Made by a program: the position numbers and the translations under genes. Positions 25,972 to 34,506 of a stretch of DNA of 64,000 bases are shown here, piece by piece. Source of the DNA: Cryobacterium sp. SO1 (lineage in GTDB: Bacteria > Actinomycetota > Actinomycetes > Actinomycetales > Microbacteriaceae); contig NZ_CP067394.1 in assembly GCF_004210215.2 (NCBI RefSeq), forward strand, positions 3,596,001 to 3,660,000, read 5' to 3'. Below the pieces are notes generated by a model. The model was not told where the DNA came from, did not search any database, and saw only the letters and a program-made list of their open reading frames with translations. Position 1 is the stretch's first letter. Each line of letters starts with the position of its first letter.

Positions 25972-26534
25972 AAGATCAGCTTCTTCGGCCAGCGGCAGGA
26001 GCGCCTCTTTGATGGCGACCCAATTGGCGGCCGCGTACGTGCCGTCCCGGGGCATTGGGAAGGCGACCTGATCATTGGCAGCGACGGCGAGGCCATCGGC
26101 ACTCTCGTTGAACGCAGCACCCGGTTCACGATCTTGCTGCACCTGCCCGGCCCGCACACGGCCGACGAGGTCGCGACCGCGATGATCCGCGAGATGCGCC
26201 ACCTCCCCGATCACCTGCGTCGTTCAGTGACTTGGGACCGCGGCACCGAACTCGCCGACTACGAACGCATCCAACTCGCCTGGTCACCAAGCTCTACTTC
26301 TGCCACCCGCACTGGCCCTGGCAGCGCGGCACCAACGAGAACACCAACCGGCTCCTGCGGTTCTGGTTCGAAAAAGGCTCGAACCTTGCCGGCCACACCG
26401 CCGACGATCTCGACCGCGTCGCGGCGAAACTCAACCGCCGGCCCCGACCCACCCTCGGCCTCGAAACCCCAGCCAACCGGCTGGCCCAGCTGCTCACAGC
26501 AGCACAAACCACCGGCGTTGCCTCGACTGCTTGA
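25972..26534 (+). pseudogene. IS30-family transposase, C-terminal remnant with frameshift
   Basis: The catalytic half of an IS30 transposase: RAVPGHWEGDLIIG (first Asp), TILLHLPGPHTADEVATAM, LRRSVTWDRGTELADYERI (second Asp), then after a shift TKLYFCHPHWPWQRGTNEN (third catalytic region with Glu) and RRPRPTLGLETPANRL, up to TGA at 26532. The frame changes near 26280, where CTCGCCTGGTCACC appears to lack one C compared with the expected CTCGCCCTGGTCACC. The N-terminal half is missing, replaced by the IS1380 fragment. Confidence 0.88.
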
Positions 26535-26754
26535 CTTTGCCTCTGGGTCCAGCCGCGCCGATCACACTTCACGCACAATCTTTCATTAACCCGATTCCGA
26601 CCGCTCGTCCAACACCGCCCTGAGGAGAAAGCTCAGGCCGAAATCTGCCCCCTCCTCCGTTCGAGCGCCCTGGTTCCGCTCTTGCAGCCCCGCGCTCCCA
26701 GGGGGGGCAGGGTCCTATTTGGACATCGAGGCTTCATCCTCGCCCTCTCGAGCA

Positions 26755-28053
26755 TCAGTCTGCCGAGTCCGCCCGGGCGAACGACTTTTCGTACTCGGCG
26801 GTGTCGATCCCCTTGGCCGTGACGACTTTCGTGCCGTTGTAGACGTCGCGGTCAATGTCGTCCGACGCTTTCGCCACGAGCATGGCTACGATCGTGTCGC
26901 CATTCACGTTAAGGAAGGTGCGGAGCATGCCCGTGAACCAGTCCACCGCGATCAGCAGGCCGACCGCTTGGAGCGGCAGTCCCATCGTTCCGCCGAGGAA
27001 CATGGCGATCACCGGGAATCCGCCCGGAACGGTGATGGTGCCCATGTTGAGCATAATCGCGAGCCCCATACCGAGCACGATCTGCCCGACCGAGAGGGTC
27101 ATCCCCCCGGACTGCGCGAGGAACATGATGACGATCATGTAGTTGAGCACCGCGCCGTACGATCCCATCGTGAGACCGACCGACAGGGTGAAGTTCGCGA
27201 CCCGCGGGCTCACCCCCACCTTCTCCACGGCGTTGCGCAGCACAGTCGGGAACGTTACGGCCGAGCTGGTCGTCGTAACCGCGATGACCGTCTGTTCGGC
27301 GAGCTTGCGTGGCAGCTTCGCCGGGTTCAGGCGGGTGCGCACGGTCACGACAACCACGAACACAGCCGTGAGGATCACCACACCGAGGGCTGTCGTGCCG
27401 AGGTATTTGAGCGCGGTCGTGATCACCGCTAACCCGACGTCGCCGGCGAGCGCGGCGAGCAGCGCGAACACGCCGAGCGGCGCGATGTACATCACGAAGC
27501 GGATCATCGTGAGCACGACCTGCTGCAGCTGGTCGAAGAAGCTCAGGATCAGCGTGTTGCCGGTCCTGCCGGCGTAGTTGTTGAGAGCAGCCCCGAATAG
27601 CAGCGAGAAAATGATGATCGGCACCATGGTCGCGGTCGACATCGCCGCGAAGATGTTGGTCGACACGAACCCGAGGATCGTGTCCTGCCATCCGGTCGCC
27701 TGCCCGGCGGATTCCTCGAGGGTCGGGTCGATATCGCCGTCGAAGACCATGCCGACGCCGGGCTGGATCAGCACGCTGAGCCCCCAGGCGACCACGGCCG
27801 CGACGATCGAGAAGCCGATCATCCAGGCGAAGGTTCGGAGGGCCAGCCGTCCGGTGCCCTTGCCTGCGATCGAGCCAGTCGCGACGATGACCGACGACAT
27901 CACGAGCGGAACGATGGCCATCTGGATGAGCCGGATGAACAGGTCGCCGATGAACTTGAGGTTCGCCGCCCACTCGCCGACGATCAGTCCGAACAGGATG
28001 CCGGCGATCGCCGCGATCCCGATCTGCGCCGCTGGATGCGTCAGTGTCTTCAT
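26755..28053 (-). CDS. Dicarboxylate/amino-acid:cation symporter (DAACS family)
   Basis: A 432-residue transporter of the glutamate/C4-dicarboxylate symporter family. It has about eight membrane segments and the re-entrant loop motifs AVTTTSSAVTFPTVLRNAV (the Ser-rich first hairpin) and LNMGTITVPGGFP followed by VDWFTGMLRTFLNVNGDTI (substrate- and Na+-binding region near the C-terminus). ATG at 28053 has GGGGA upstream. It lies between IS remnants and has somewhat lower GC and different codon feel than the core genes, so it may be part of an acquired segment (inference). Confidence 0.92.
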   Translation of the reverse strand: MKTLTHPAAQIGIAAIAGILFGLIVGEWAANLKFIGDLFIRLIQMAIVPLVMSSVIVATGSIAGKGTGRLALRTFAWMIGFSIVAAVVAWGLSVLIQPGVGMVFDGDIDPTLEESAGQATGWQDTILGFVSTNIFAAMSTATMVPIIIFSLLFGAALNNYAGRTGNTLILSFFDQLQQVVLTMIRFVMYIAPLGVFALLAALAGDVGLAVITTALKYLGTTALGVVILTAVFVVVVTVRTRLNPAKLPRKLAEQTVIAVTTTSSAVTFPTVLRNAVEKVGVSPRVANFTLSVGLTMGSYGAVLNYMIVIMFLAQSGGMTLSVGQIVLGMGLAIMLNMGTITVPGGFPVIAMFLGGTMGLPLQAVGLLIAVDWFTGMLRTFLNVNGDTIVAMLVAKASDDIDRDVYNGTKVVTAKGIDTAEYEKSFARADSAD

Positions 28054-28265
28054 TGGATTTCCCCGTATCGTGCCGATGGATGCCTCGACGATGCAATCCG
28101 CGAAGTCGCTCCCGCGCGGCTTCCCGCCTGCCTGTCGGGTCCTACTTTCGGGCACCTGCGTTTCCGCGCAGTTCGGCGCCTGTTTCGAACCTGTTAATTC
28201 AGACGTTCACACCACCAGCTCTGAGTATCCGAAAACACGTTGTCCCAACCGTGAAGGTGGGCCCG

Positions 28266-28284
28266 GCTTAGCCTCAGGCTAAGC
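28266..28284. terminator. Palindrome GCTTAGCCT-C-AGGCTAAGC over a stop codon
   Basis: A perfect 9-bp stem with one-base centre. The TCA at its centre (28274-28276) is the stop codon of the cysteine-rich gene. As a terminator it would lack a T-run. The core TTAGCCTCAGGCTAA also resembles DtxR-type metal-repressor boxes, and it lies 213 bases upstream of the symporter start, so a regulatory role is possible. Confidence 0.5.
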
Positions 28285-28627
28285 ATGCTGTGCTCAGGCG
28301 CAGACACGCCGCGGTGCAGGTTGTCCACGGGGTGTGCTGCGCCGCCATCCGCTCACAGGCGGCCGTTGATGCTGCACAGGAACGGAGGCACGCGTCGAGG
28401 AGCGCGATTGCAGACGTGTGGTGCTCACTCGTTGTCCAGGACAAGACCCGCGCCGTCGCTTCCCCACTGTCCTCCAGATTCAGGCATGCGTCGGCAGAGT
28501 CTTCGCTCACGATGACAAGGGCGGCGCATGCTTCGTCGCAGGTCCGAATCCGGAGTCGAATCTGGGCGGCGTCCACTGTGCTGTCCCGCATAGGGACACG
28601 GTAGCCTGAGGGAGTCCCGAGCGGCAT
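28274..28627 (-). CDS. Cysteine-rich four-helix-bundle protein (copper-storage/DUF326-like), shortened
   Basis: A 117-residue protein (105 from the ATG at 28591). The spacing LLDACLRSCAASTAACERMA, then CTAACLRLSTAC, matches the C-terminal helices of Cys-rich four-helix copper-binding proteins, and RVLSWTTSEH aligns with the family's RVLSRQT. Nine cysteines remain. The N-terminal half is shorter than usual, and positions normally CxxC-like read CDEACAALVIVSEDSADACL, so part of one helix with its cysteines seems lost. It may be a degenerate metal-binding protein. No copper genes lie nearby. Confidence 0.6.
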   Translation of the reverse strand: MPLGTPSGYRVPMRDSTVDAAQIRLRIRTCDEACAALVIVSEDSADACLNLEDSGEATARVLSWTTSEHHTSAIALLDACLRSCAASTAACERMAAQHTPWTTCTAACLRLSTACLA

Positions 28628-28694
28628 CTCTCAGCTGGCATTGCTCCACTACGGATTGATGAGCAGCGTCCGGCTGGTCGAGCAGCCAAGAGCG

Positions 28695-28913
28695 TTAGGT
28701 GAAGTTGATCTCGCGAGCGATGACGGCGGCGGCCATGGCCTCCACTGGAAGCCCAGAGGACTCGGCCTGCTCAATGAGTAGGAGCAGAGCACTGTCAGGG
28801 TCGGTATTGGTCTGGGCAACGATCACCCCGGTTGCCTGATGCACTTGTGGGTTGTGCCAACTTCCGGACTGCCTGAGCTGTTGCCGGCTTTCGATGGTCA
28901 CGGCGCGCCTTAC
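28695..28913 (-). pseudogene. ANTAR-domain regulator, C-terminal fragment cut by an IS
   Basis: About 70 residues of an ANTAR RNA-binding domain: VHQATGVIVAQTNTDPDSAL, LLLIEQAESSGLPVEAMAAA, VIAREINFT then the stop. Such domains usually end a GAF-ANTAR antiterminator. The coding sequence runs straight into the IS1380 end at 28914, so the sensor half is missing. It is not found on the other side of the element either (32.0 kb), which implies a deletion as well as an insertion. Confidence 0.8.
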
Positions 28914-30571
28914 CCTCAATCCACCGATCGGCTGAGGCTGGGCGGCGTTTTCTGATTTGAAAAGTTAGAGCGCGCTGGCGCGTTATTGAGTGCTGAGCCT
29001 CGCTGCTCGTGGTGTTCCACTCGTGGTCCTGGTCGTTGGGTCGGGGCTGGTCGTCAGCTGGGCGCGGGTCGGGGGCGCTCGGTGCTGTGGCAAAACAGGG
29101 TGGTCCACGCTGTTTCCCAGGGCCAGTACTGGGGCAGATGAAGCATGATGCGTCTGGCGGACGATGCGATCCTGGCTGGGACGGTGACGAGTTTCCGGCG
29201 GATGGTGGCCGTGGTCGCTTTGGCCAGGCCAGCGCCCGCGATGGTCGCCGCGGCGCGGGTGAGGTTGAAGGCCATCACGGCCAGGACCAGCCAGGCGGCG
29301 TTCGCGGTGAACTTGCCGGAGGGCAGGTGCGCGAGGGCGCTGTTCTTCAGATCCGCGTTGACGAGCTCGATCACCGCGTGAGCCCGGTGGGTTTTGTCCG
29401 CGGCGACCGTGGGCAGGTCACTGGTGGTGAAGAACGCGTGGAAGCGGTGCGTGTCAAAGAGGGTGGGGTGCTCGAGGTCTTTCTCGTTCAATTCCGGGAT
29501 TCGCCGCACCACGAGGCGGCCAGTGATGTGCTCGCTCTTCTTCCAGGACGTGAACGCGGTGAACGGAATCTCGGCGACTTCGGCCGTGCTGATCCAGGAT
29601 TTCGTGGCCTCGTCGTAGATCGCGTTGGTGTATTCGATGGCCTCCCAGGCGTTATCGGGAATGGCCGCGATCGCGCGTTTCACGGCCGGATCCATCCGGG
29701 CAGTGACCGACACGGCCGCGCCCGCAGTGATCGCTGCGCTCATCGTGGCGTAACCGTAGAACGCGGAATCGGCGCGGAGCAGCACTCGGGCGGAGGCCAT
29801 GCCATTGAGGCGTTTGATGGTCGCGAGGGCGTCGCGGACCATGCGAGCAGCTCCGCGCGGTGACCCGCACGCGCCCCGCCGTAAACGCTGTCCGACGATG
29901 ATCGGCGCGGAAGCGTCCGTTTTCACCGTCGCGAGGAAAGCGTTGATCCCGCGGACCCCGGAGTATCCGTAGCCGGAGCCTTGTTTTTGATGACCGTGTA
30001 CTTCGATGATGGTGTCATCAATATCGAGGAACACGTAGCCGGCGGCGTCGGTCTCCTTCACGAGTAGCGGGGCTTGGATGGCCAGGCCCTGGAGGAACCG
30101 GGACGCGACCGCATCAAGCTGACGCACATGGCCGAAGGAGAACTTCCGAAGGAACGATCCCAGGGTCGAGGGTGCGTAACAGGAGCTAAAGACCTTCCGC
30201 ATGCCGCCGTGACGCAGCACCGCCATGTCATCGATGGAATCCGCGCCGGCGACCATGCCGCCCACGAGGGAGGCGACCTTCAAACCGGCGTTGGCTCCCT
30301 TGTCCGTTGGAACGCTCAACCACTGGTCGGCCAACTGGTGCAGGCCCGCTTTCTCGGCGAGTTTCAGGATCGGGACCAGACCTGCGGCCGACACGAGATT
30401 CGGGTCATCAAATGACGCGGAGACAGCCCGCACGCTGTGGGAAACTTGCATCTACGAGATGCCTCTCTTCTCGGGACGATTTGCACTGTGGTAAGTACAA
30501 TTTTCCCTGACAAGACAGGCATTCTCGGTTTAACGCGCCGTCAGATTTCGGACCCGATCGGTGGATTGAGG
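28914..30571 (-). mobile_element. IS1380-family insertion sequence, complete
   Basis: Perfect 18-bp terminal inverted repeats CCTCAATCCACCGATCGG (28914-28931) and CCGATCGGTGGATTGAGG (30554-30571) enclose one full transposase gene. The element is 1658 bp long, a normal family size. Flanking bases (TTAC left, CTAA right) are not a target duplication, consistent with a rearrangement after insertion. Confidence 0.92.
29054..30451 (-). CDS. IS1380-family transposase
   Basis: A 465-residue DDE transposase, apparently intact. N-terminal FDDPNLVSAAGLVPILKLAEK and DSIDDMAVLRHGGMRKVF, then the catalytic region YVFLDIDDTIIEVHGHQKQG (first Asp), RVLLRADSAFYGYATM (second Asp) and the downstream Glu segment around HAVIELVNADLKNSALAHLP with AAWLVLAVMAFNL typical of the IS1380/ISL3-like C-terminal part. 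The gene starts 120 bases inside the right end of the element. Confidence 0.93.
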   Translation of the reverse strand: MQVSHSVRAVSASFDDPNLVSAAGLVPILKLAEKAGLHQLADQWLSVPTDKGANAGLKVASLVGGMVAGADSIDDMAVLRHGGMRKVFSSCYAPSTLGSFLRKFSFGHVRQLDAVASRFLQGLAIQAPLLVKETDAAGYVFLDIDDTIIEVHGHQKQGSGYGYSGVRGINAFLATVKTDASAPIIVGQRLRRGACGSPRGAARMVRDALATIKRLNGMASARVLLRADSAFYGYATMSAAITAGAAVSVTARMDPAVKRAIAAIPDNAWEAIEYTNAIYDEATKSWISTAEVAEIPFTAFTSWKKSEHITGRLVVRRIPELNEKDLEHPTLFDTHRFHAFFTTSDLPTVAADKTHRAHAVIELVNADLKNSALAHLPSGKFTANAAWLVLAVMAFNLTRAAATIAGAGLAKATTATIRRKLVTVPARIASSARRIMLHLPQYWPWETAWTTLFCHSTERPRPAPS

Positions 30572-30578
30572 CTAAGGG

Positions 30579-32030
30579 CAATACCGTTCAGTTAAGCGTG
30601 TGAAGGGTGATTTCTGGCTCGTGGCGGGGTTGTGGCCAGTCGGCGTGGTGGAAGCGTTTGGCGGGCCATTTCGAGATTTTGCGTTTGATGACGCGAGGGT
30701 TTGATCGTCGTCGCCGGGCGGGGTTCAGCCGTCGGATCAGGGCGAGTACCGCATGGCGCCAGATGGCTGTGGCGTGGTCAGGGTGCGGAGGGGGGAAAAG
30801 CGCCCTGAGCCACGGAGCGGCGGGCGATGCGGAGTGCGGCGATGAAGGAGACCCGGTCAGGGTCACGGTGAGCGTGTTGGGCGGCCTCGACCATGAGGGT
30901 GCGGATCGCGTAGTGGCAACAGAGGTGGCCCCAGATCTCCTGCTTGACCAGGTCGGGGGACTTGGACCGCATCACCATGCGCGGGCCGCGTTGATGAGTT
31001 TTCAACTCATCAAACACGGACTCGATCTCCCATCGTTCGGAGTACACGGTCGCGAGTTCTTCCGCGGAGGCCTCGGCCGGATCAAGGATCGTCGTCAACA
31101 ACCGGTAGGCATCAGGGTTGTCGCGTCCGTCGTCGATCGTGTAGTCCACGACCCGCACGGTCAAGGGTGGTGTCGATTGCCGTCCCGGGCCGGAGGTCGG
31201 GATGATCGTCGCCAGCCAGGACCCGTCAGCGAGGGTTTCCTGATACCGGGGGCGGAGGTTCGTCTTGACCCGCCAGAGCAGGTCAGCGCCCGTCGCTGCT
31301 GCCTGCGCCCACAACCGGAAGCCGTAGAAGCCGCGGTCGGCCAGGACCAACATGCCCGGCTTGAAACGGCTGGCGAGCTCACGGGAGAGTTCAATCTCCG
31401 ACGTCGTGCACGGGCCCATCACCGCGTCCAGAACGGCATGCGTCCCGCACTCCGCCAGGGCCACCAGGCGCGCTTGAGGGAAAGCTGATTGCTCCCCACG
31501 GCTGACCGGCGGCCGACCAAAGAACTCCGCATTCACCACGCTGTCCGCCAGATCCAAGATTGTGCCGTCGATGGACATCAGCCGCCGTCCCGCCAACCAC
31601 GACCCCGGTGTGTCAGGCCCTGCCAGCGGGCGTGCGACGCGGGCAAACAAGTCCCGCATCGGCTCAAACCCCAGCCGCCGACGCGCCTGAAAGATAGCCG
31701 ACTTCGACGGCGGCACAAACGTCTCGGACCAGCCCGAGGACCACGACAACCCATCCGTCAACTGAGCAAACACGTCCTCGTAGGACGCTTCGGCATACAG
31801 GCCCATCCCGATTGAGAAATACGCCATCACCCGCGCCGGCAACGCCCGGTTGCGCTGCTCCGTCCGGCCCGCGGCCTGAACCACCTCATCGATGACATCA
31901 GCAGGGAACACGCGGGTCAACAAACCCACCGACACTAAATCCGACAACCGACGGTCAGAGACCGGCTTCACCCACCCTGTACGCGCCATAGCCACAACGT
32001 AACATGAGAAAGCTTAACTGAACGGTATCG
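30579..32030 (-). mobile_element. IS4-family insertion sequence, complete
   Basis: Ends CAATACCGTTCAGTTAAGC (30579-30597) and GCTTAACTGAACGGTATCG (32012-32030) match at 18 of 19 positions. They are flanked by AGGCTAAGGG on the left and AGGCTAAACG on the right, which look like a 10-bp target duplication with two later changes. The left flank includes the last bases of the IS1380 element, so this element inserted at its boundary. Confidence 0.9.
30778..31995 (-). CDS. IS4-family transposase
   Basis: A 405-residue DDE transposase. The DNA-binding N-terminus SDLVSVGLLTRVFPADVID is followed by PPSKSAIFQARRRLGFEPM, the first catalytic Asp in LMSIDGTILDLADS, the second in VLADRGFYGFRLW and the C-terminal YSERWEIESVFDELKTHQRG, the Y-x2-R-x3-E-x6-K motif of the IS4 family with the catalytic Glu. 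Frame is intact. The gene starts 33 bases inside the right end. Confidence 0.94.
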   Translation of the reverse strand: MAMARTGWVKPVSDRRLSDLVSVGLLTRVFPADVIDEVVQAAGRTEQRNRALPARVMAYFSIGMGLYAEASYEDVFAQLTDGLSWSSGWSETFVPPSKSAIFQARRRLGFEPMRDLFARVARPLAGPDTPGSWLAGRRLMSIDGTILDLADSVVNAEFFGRPPVSRGEQSAFPQARLVALAECGTHAVLDAVMGPCTTSEIELSRELASRFKPGMLVLADRGFYGFRLWAQAAATGADLLWRVKTNLRPRYQETLADGSWLATIIPTSGPGRQSTPPLTVRVVDYTIDDGRDNPDAYRLLTTILDPAEASAEELATVYSERWEIESVFDELKTHQRGPRMVMRSKSPDLVKQEIWGHLCCHYAIRTLMVEAAQHAHRDPDRVSFIAALRIARRSVAQGAFPPSAP

Positions 32031-32033
32031 AGG

Positions 32034-32408
32034 CTAAACGGGCGACTCCTGGTGGGCGGCGATGGACCAGCCGCCGTTGTTCTCGTCGAAGAGGTAGGTG
32101 GTGGACATCTGCAGCTCGGTGGCGACGTCGCCGCGCCAGGCCGTCGACCGGTAGACCAACACGCCGGCGTGGTCGCCCAACCGGATGACGGCCGGCTCGT
32201 GCAGCTCGTACCGGTCCAGCGGCGCGGCGGCCTTGAACGCGGCCCGCACCTCGTCGCGGCCGAGCACCACCCCGGGGAGGATCAGCAGGCCGTCACCGGT
32301 CATGGTGCGCTGGTAGTAATCACCGCCCTTGCCGGCGAGGATGGCGCGCCACCCTTCGTGGGCTTCGTGCAGGAGTCTGGCGGGGAGATCGTCGGTGATC
32401 GCAGTCAT
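32034..32408 (-). CDS. NTF2-like (SnoaL/DUF4440-type) small protein
   Basis: A 124-residue cone-shaped alpha/beta fold protein. LLHEAHEGWRAILAGKGGDYY forms the first helices, TGDGLLILPGVVLGRDEVRAAF and LYRSTAWRG-like VLVYRSTAWRGD are the strand regions, and NNGGWSIAAHQESPV ends the domain as usual. Function is unknown; relatives bind small hydrophobic ligands. The stop codon (32034-32036) lies within the target duplication of the IS4 element, so the insertion just missed the coding region or fixed its present end. Confidence 0.85.
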   Translation of the reverse strand: MTAITDDLPARLLHEAHEGWRAILAGKGGDYYQRTMTGDGLLILPGVVLGRDEVRAAFKAAAPLDRYELHEPAVIRLGDHAGVLVYRSTAWRGDVATELQMSTTYLFDENNGGWSIAAHQESPV

Positions 32409-32442
32409 GACTCCACGCTAGCCCCCGGGCGCGCCGGTCGGG

Positions 32443-33072
32443 TCAGAATTTGTGCTGAAGAATCCAGGCGTGCATCGTGACCGCGGCGGCGGCGGAGGCG
32501 TTCATCGACCGGGTCGAGCCGAACTGGCTGATCTCCACCAGGGCATCACCGGCGGCGACGGCCTCCGGCGAGAGACCAGGGCCCTCCTGGCCGAAGAGCA
32601 GCACGCAGCGCTCGGGAAAGCTGAAGGTCTCCATGATCACGCTGCCGGGCAGGTTGTCGATCGCGATGATGGGCAGGCTCTCGGTACGGGCCCACTGAAC
32701 GAACGCCGCCACATCCGGGTGATGCAGCACGTGCTGGTAGCGGTCGGTGACCATGGCGCCGCGCTTGTTCCAACGCTTGCGTCCGATGATGTGCACGGTG
32801 TCGGCGCCAAAGGCGTTCGCGCTGCGAACGATGGAGCCGATGTTCATGTCGTGCTGCCAGTTCTCGATGGCCACGTGGAACGGGTTGCGCTTCTCGTCGA
32901 GGTCCGCGACGATCGCCGCCATCGTCCAGTACCGGTACCGGTCGATCACGTTGCGAGTGTCACCGTGCTCGAGCAGGTCGCGATCGTAGTAGGGCTCGTC
33001 CGGCCACTCGCCGGCCCACGGACCGACCCCGTTGGTGGACAGTTCTGGCGTGGGGTTCAACGGTTCTGGCAC
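32443..33072 (-). CDS. TrmH/SpoU-family RNA 2'-O-methyltransferase
   Basis: A 209-residue SPOUT methyltransferase that uses SAM to methylate ribose in tRNA or rRNA. Motif 1 is AIENWQHDMNIGSIVRSANAFG, motif 2 CVLLFGQEGPGLS and motif 3 ISQFGSTRSMNASAAAAV, forming the knot that binds SAM. An N-terminal extension of about 45 residues has a WAGEWPDEPYYDRDLL segment seen in actinobacterial members. Exact target nucleotide is unknown. It is not linked in an operon with the flanking genes, except for a short 34-base gap to the NTF2-like gene. Confidence 0.92.
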   Translation of the reverse strand: MPEPLNPTPELSTNGVGPWAGEWPDEPYYDRDLLEHGDTRNVIDRYRYWTMAAIVADLDEKRNPFHVAIENWQHDMNIGSIVRSANAFGADTVHIIGRKRWNKRGAMVTDRYQHVLHHPDVAAFVQWARTESLPIIAIDNLPGSVIMETFSFPERCVLLFGQEGPGLSPEAVAAGDALVEISQFGSTRSMNASAAAAVTMHAWILQHKF

Positions 33073-33309
33073 TGCACCACCGTATCCCGCCTAGGACGGG
33101 CACCGAATCGGCTGGCACCGAAACTGGGCACAGCAGCCGGCGTGGTCCCCCTTGGGCCTGGACGGATACCCAGCTTCCGTTCACCTCGGGTTCGCTACCC
33201 TTGACCGCAGGGTGCGCATCAGCCGGTAGCCGCCGCGTTTTCGACCGCGTTCGGTACCGGCACCATCCGATCGAGACCGCAATCATGACCCCGACCGGAA
33301 GGCAGCTGT

Positions 33310-33999
33310 ATGCAACCCACACTCTTCGGAATCGATTTCCTTGACTCCGAGTGGCTGATCGGCTGGTTCGGCTCGTTCGTGCTGCTGGGTGTCGCCGCCG
33401 TGGTGTTCGTCGAGACCGGCTTCATCGTGCTCTCGTTCCTGCCGGGCGACTCTCTCCTGTTCACAGTGGGCCTGCTCACCGCCACCGGCGACGTACCGTT
33501 CCCGATCTTCGTGACCTGCGCGATCATCTTCGTCGCCGCGTTCGCCGGTGACCAGTTGGCCTACGGCATCGGCCGCAAGGCCGGACCGGCCGTCTTCGCG
33601 CGCGAGCAGAACCGTTTCTTCAACCCGAAAAACGTGGAACGCACCAACGCGTTCTTTGCCAAGCACGGCGGCAAGGCCGTCATCATCGCGCGCTTCCTGC
33701 CCGTCTTCCGCGCCTTCGTGCCCCTCGCCGCGGGCGTGGGAAAGATGAGCTACCGCACCTTCGTGACCTTCAACCTGATCGGCGCGTTCGCCTGGGGCGT
33801 CGGCCTCACCATGGTGGGTTACCTGCTCGGGCAGATCCAGTTCGTCGCCGATTATTCCGAGTACTTCATCATCGGCATCGTGCTGCTCTCGGGCATCCCC
33901 ATCCTCAGCGAACTCTTCAAGGCCGGGCGCGAGGCCATCCGCACCCGCGGCAAAGCGGCGGTGCCTGCCGTGGAGCTGCCGGAGGACGTGCTCGAGTAG
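33310..33999 (+). CDS. DedA-family (SNARE-associated) membrane protein
   Basis: A 229-residue polytopic protein. FVETGFIVLSFLPGDSLLF, GDQLAYGIGRKAGPAVF and RFLPVFRAFVPLAAGVGKMSY are hallmark DedA segments with the conserved E, D and the FxRFxPxxR motif. Members are lipid-handling flippase candidates needed for envelope integrity. The ATG at 33310 is preceded by CGGAAGGCAGC. The 237 bases upstream (33073-33309) contain no other gene that I can see. Confidence 0.93.
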   Translation: MQPTLFGIDFLDSEWLIGWFGSFVLLGVAAVVFVETGFIVLSFLPGDSLLFTVGLLTATGDVPFPIFVTCAIIFVAAFAGDQLAYGIGRKAGPAVFAREQNRFFNPKNVERTNAFFAKHGGKAVIIARFLPVFRAFVPLAAGVGKMSYRTFVTFNLIGAFAWGVGLTMVGYLLGQIQFVADYSEYFIIGIVLLSGIPILSELFKAGREAIRTRGKAAVPAVELPEDVLE

Positions 34000-34132
34000 G
34001 GTCATCAACCCGACGGATGCCTACCCCGGACTGGGGCTGACCCACCCCAGCTGCGCCTCGCTAGATTGAGGACCTGACGATGCCGAGCGACCGCGCGAGG
34101 CAGCAGGATCACACGACCCGGGGGGTGTCGCG

Positions 34133-34426
34133 ATGGGCCGGTTCATCTATGACTCCACGCTGACCGTGACCCTGGACGACGACCTGCTCAGCCACCTCCA
34201 GGCCGTGATCGGGGCCAAGTTCCGGCTCAAGCAGTCCTTCTACTTCAGCTGGGGCTACCCCGCCAACACCGGGGAGAGCCGCACCATGATCTGGCTGACC
34301 CCGAGCATCTCAGTGCAGTTCCACTACCGCGCCTCTCGCCCCCCGTCTCTGGACCGAGACCGGATGGCCGCGCTCCTCGCCGAGACGAACAGCCCCAACG
34401 GACTGGTCCTCATCATCGGCACCTGA
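34133..34426 (+). CDS. DUF7882-type small protein
   Basis: A 97-residue protein of a Microbacteriaceae-typical family: it opens MGRFIYDSTLTVTLDDDLL, then SHLQAVIGAKFRLKQSFYFSW (the family has KLRR..SF.F.W), MIWLTPSISVQFHYRASRPP and a C-terminal L-V-L-I-I-G-T. Function is unknown. It has been annotated near ligase genes in relatives but shows no catalytic motif. Here it stands alone between dedA and mntH, with GGGG(G)TGTC before the ATG as a weak ribosome site. Confidence 0.78.
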   Translation: MGRFIYDSTLTVTLDDDLLSHLQAVIGAKFRLKQSFYFSWGYPANTGESRTMIWLTPSISVQFHYRASRPPSLDRDRMAALLAETNSPNGLVLIIGT

Positions 34427-34478
34427 GCCGCGAACCACGACGGCGTCCTCAATGGGCGGTCCAGTGCAGGGTTTCGGG

Positions 34479-34506
34479 ATACCTAAATAATCTGTAGGCT
34501 TTAGAA
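34479..34506 (+). promoter_or_regulatory. Candidate promoter and metal-repressor site of mntH
   Basis: The AT-rich patch ATACCTAAATAATCTGTAGG sits directly before the mntH ATG and contrasts with the GC-rich surroundings. It contains -10-like TAAATA/TAATCT and imperfect halves CCTA...TAGG as in DtxR/MntR boxes. There is no clear Shine-Dalgarno, so a leaderless or near-leaderless transcript is possible. The site is suggested only by position and resemblance. Confidence 0.4.

Noticed and set aside
25556..30571. Composite transposon bounded by inverted IS1380 ends
   Set aside because: The left copy is a truncated, diverged element and the outer flanks (TAAA/CTAA) are not a convincing duplication, so joint mobility is not shown.
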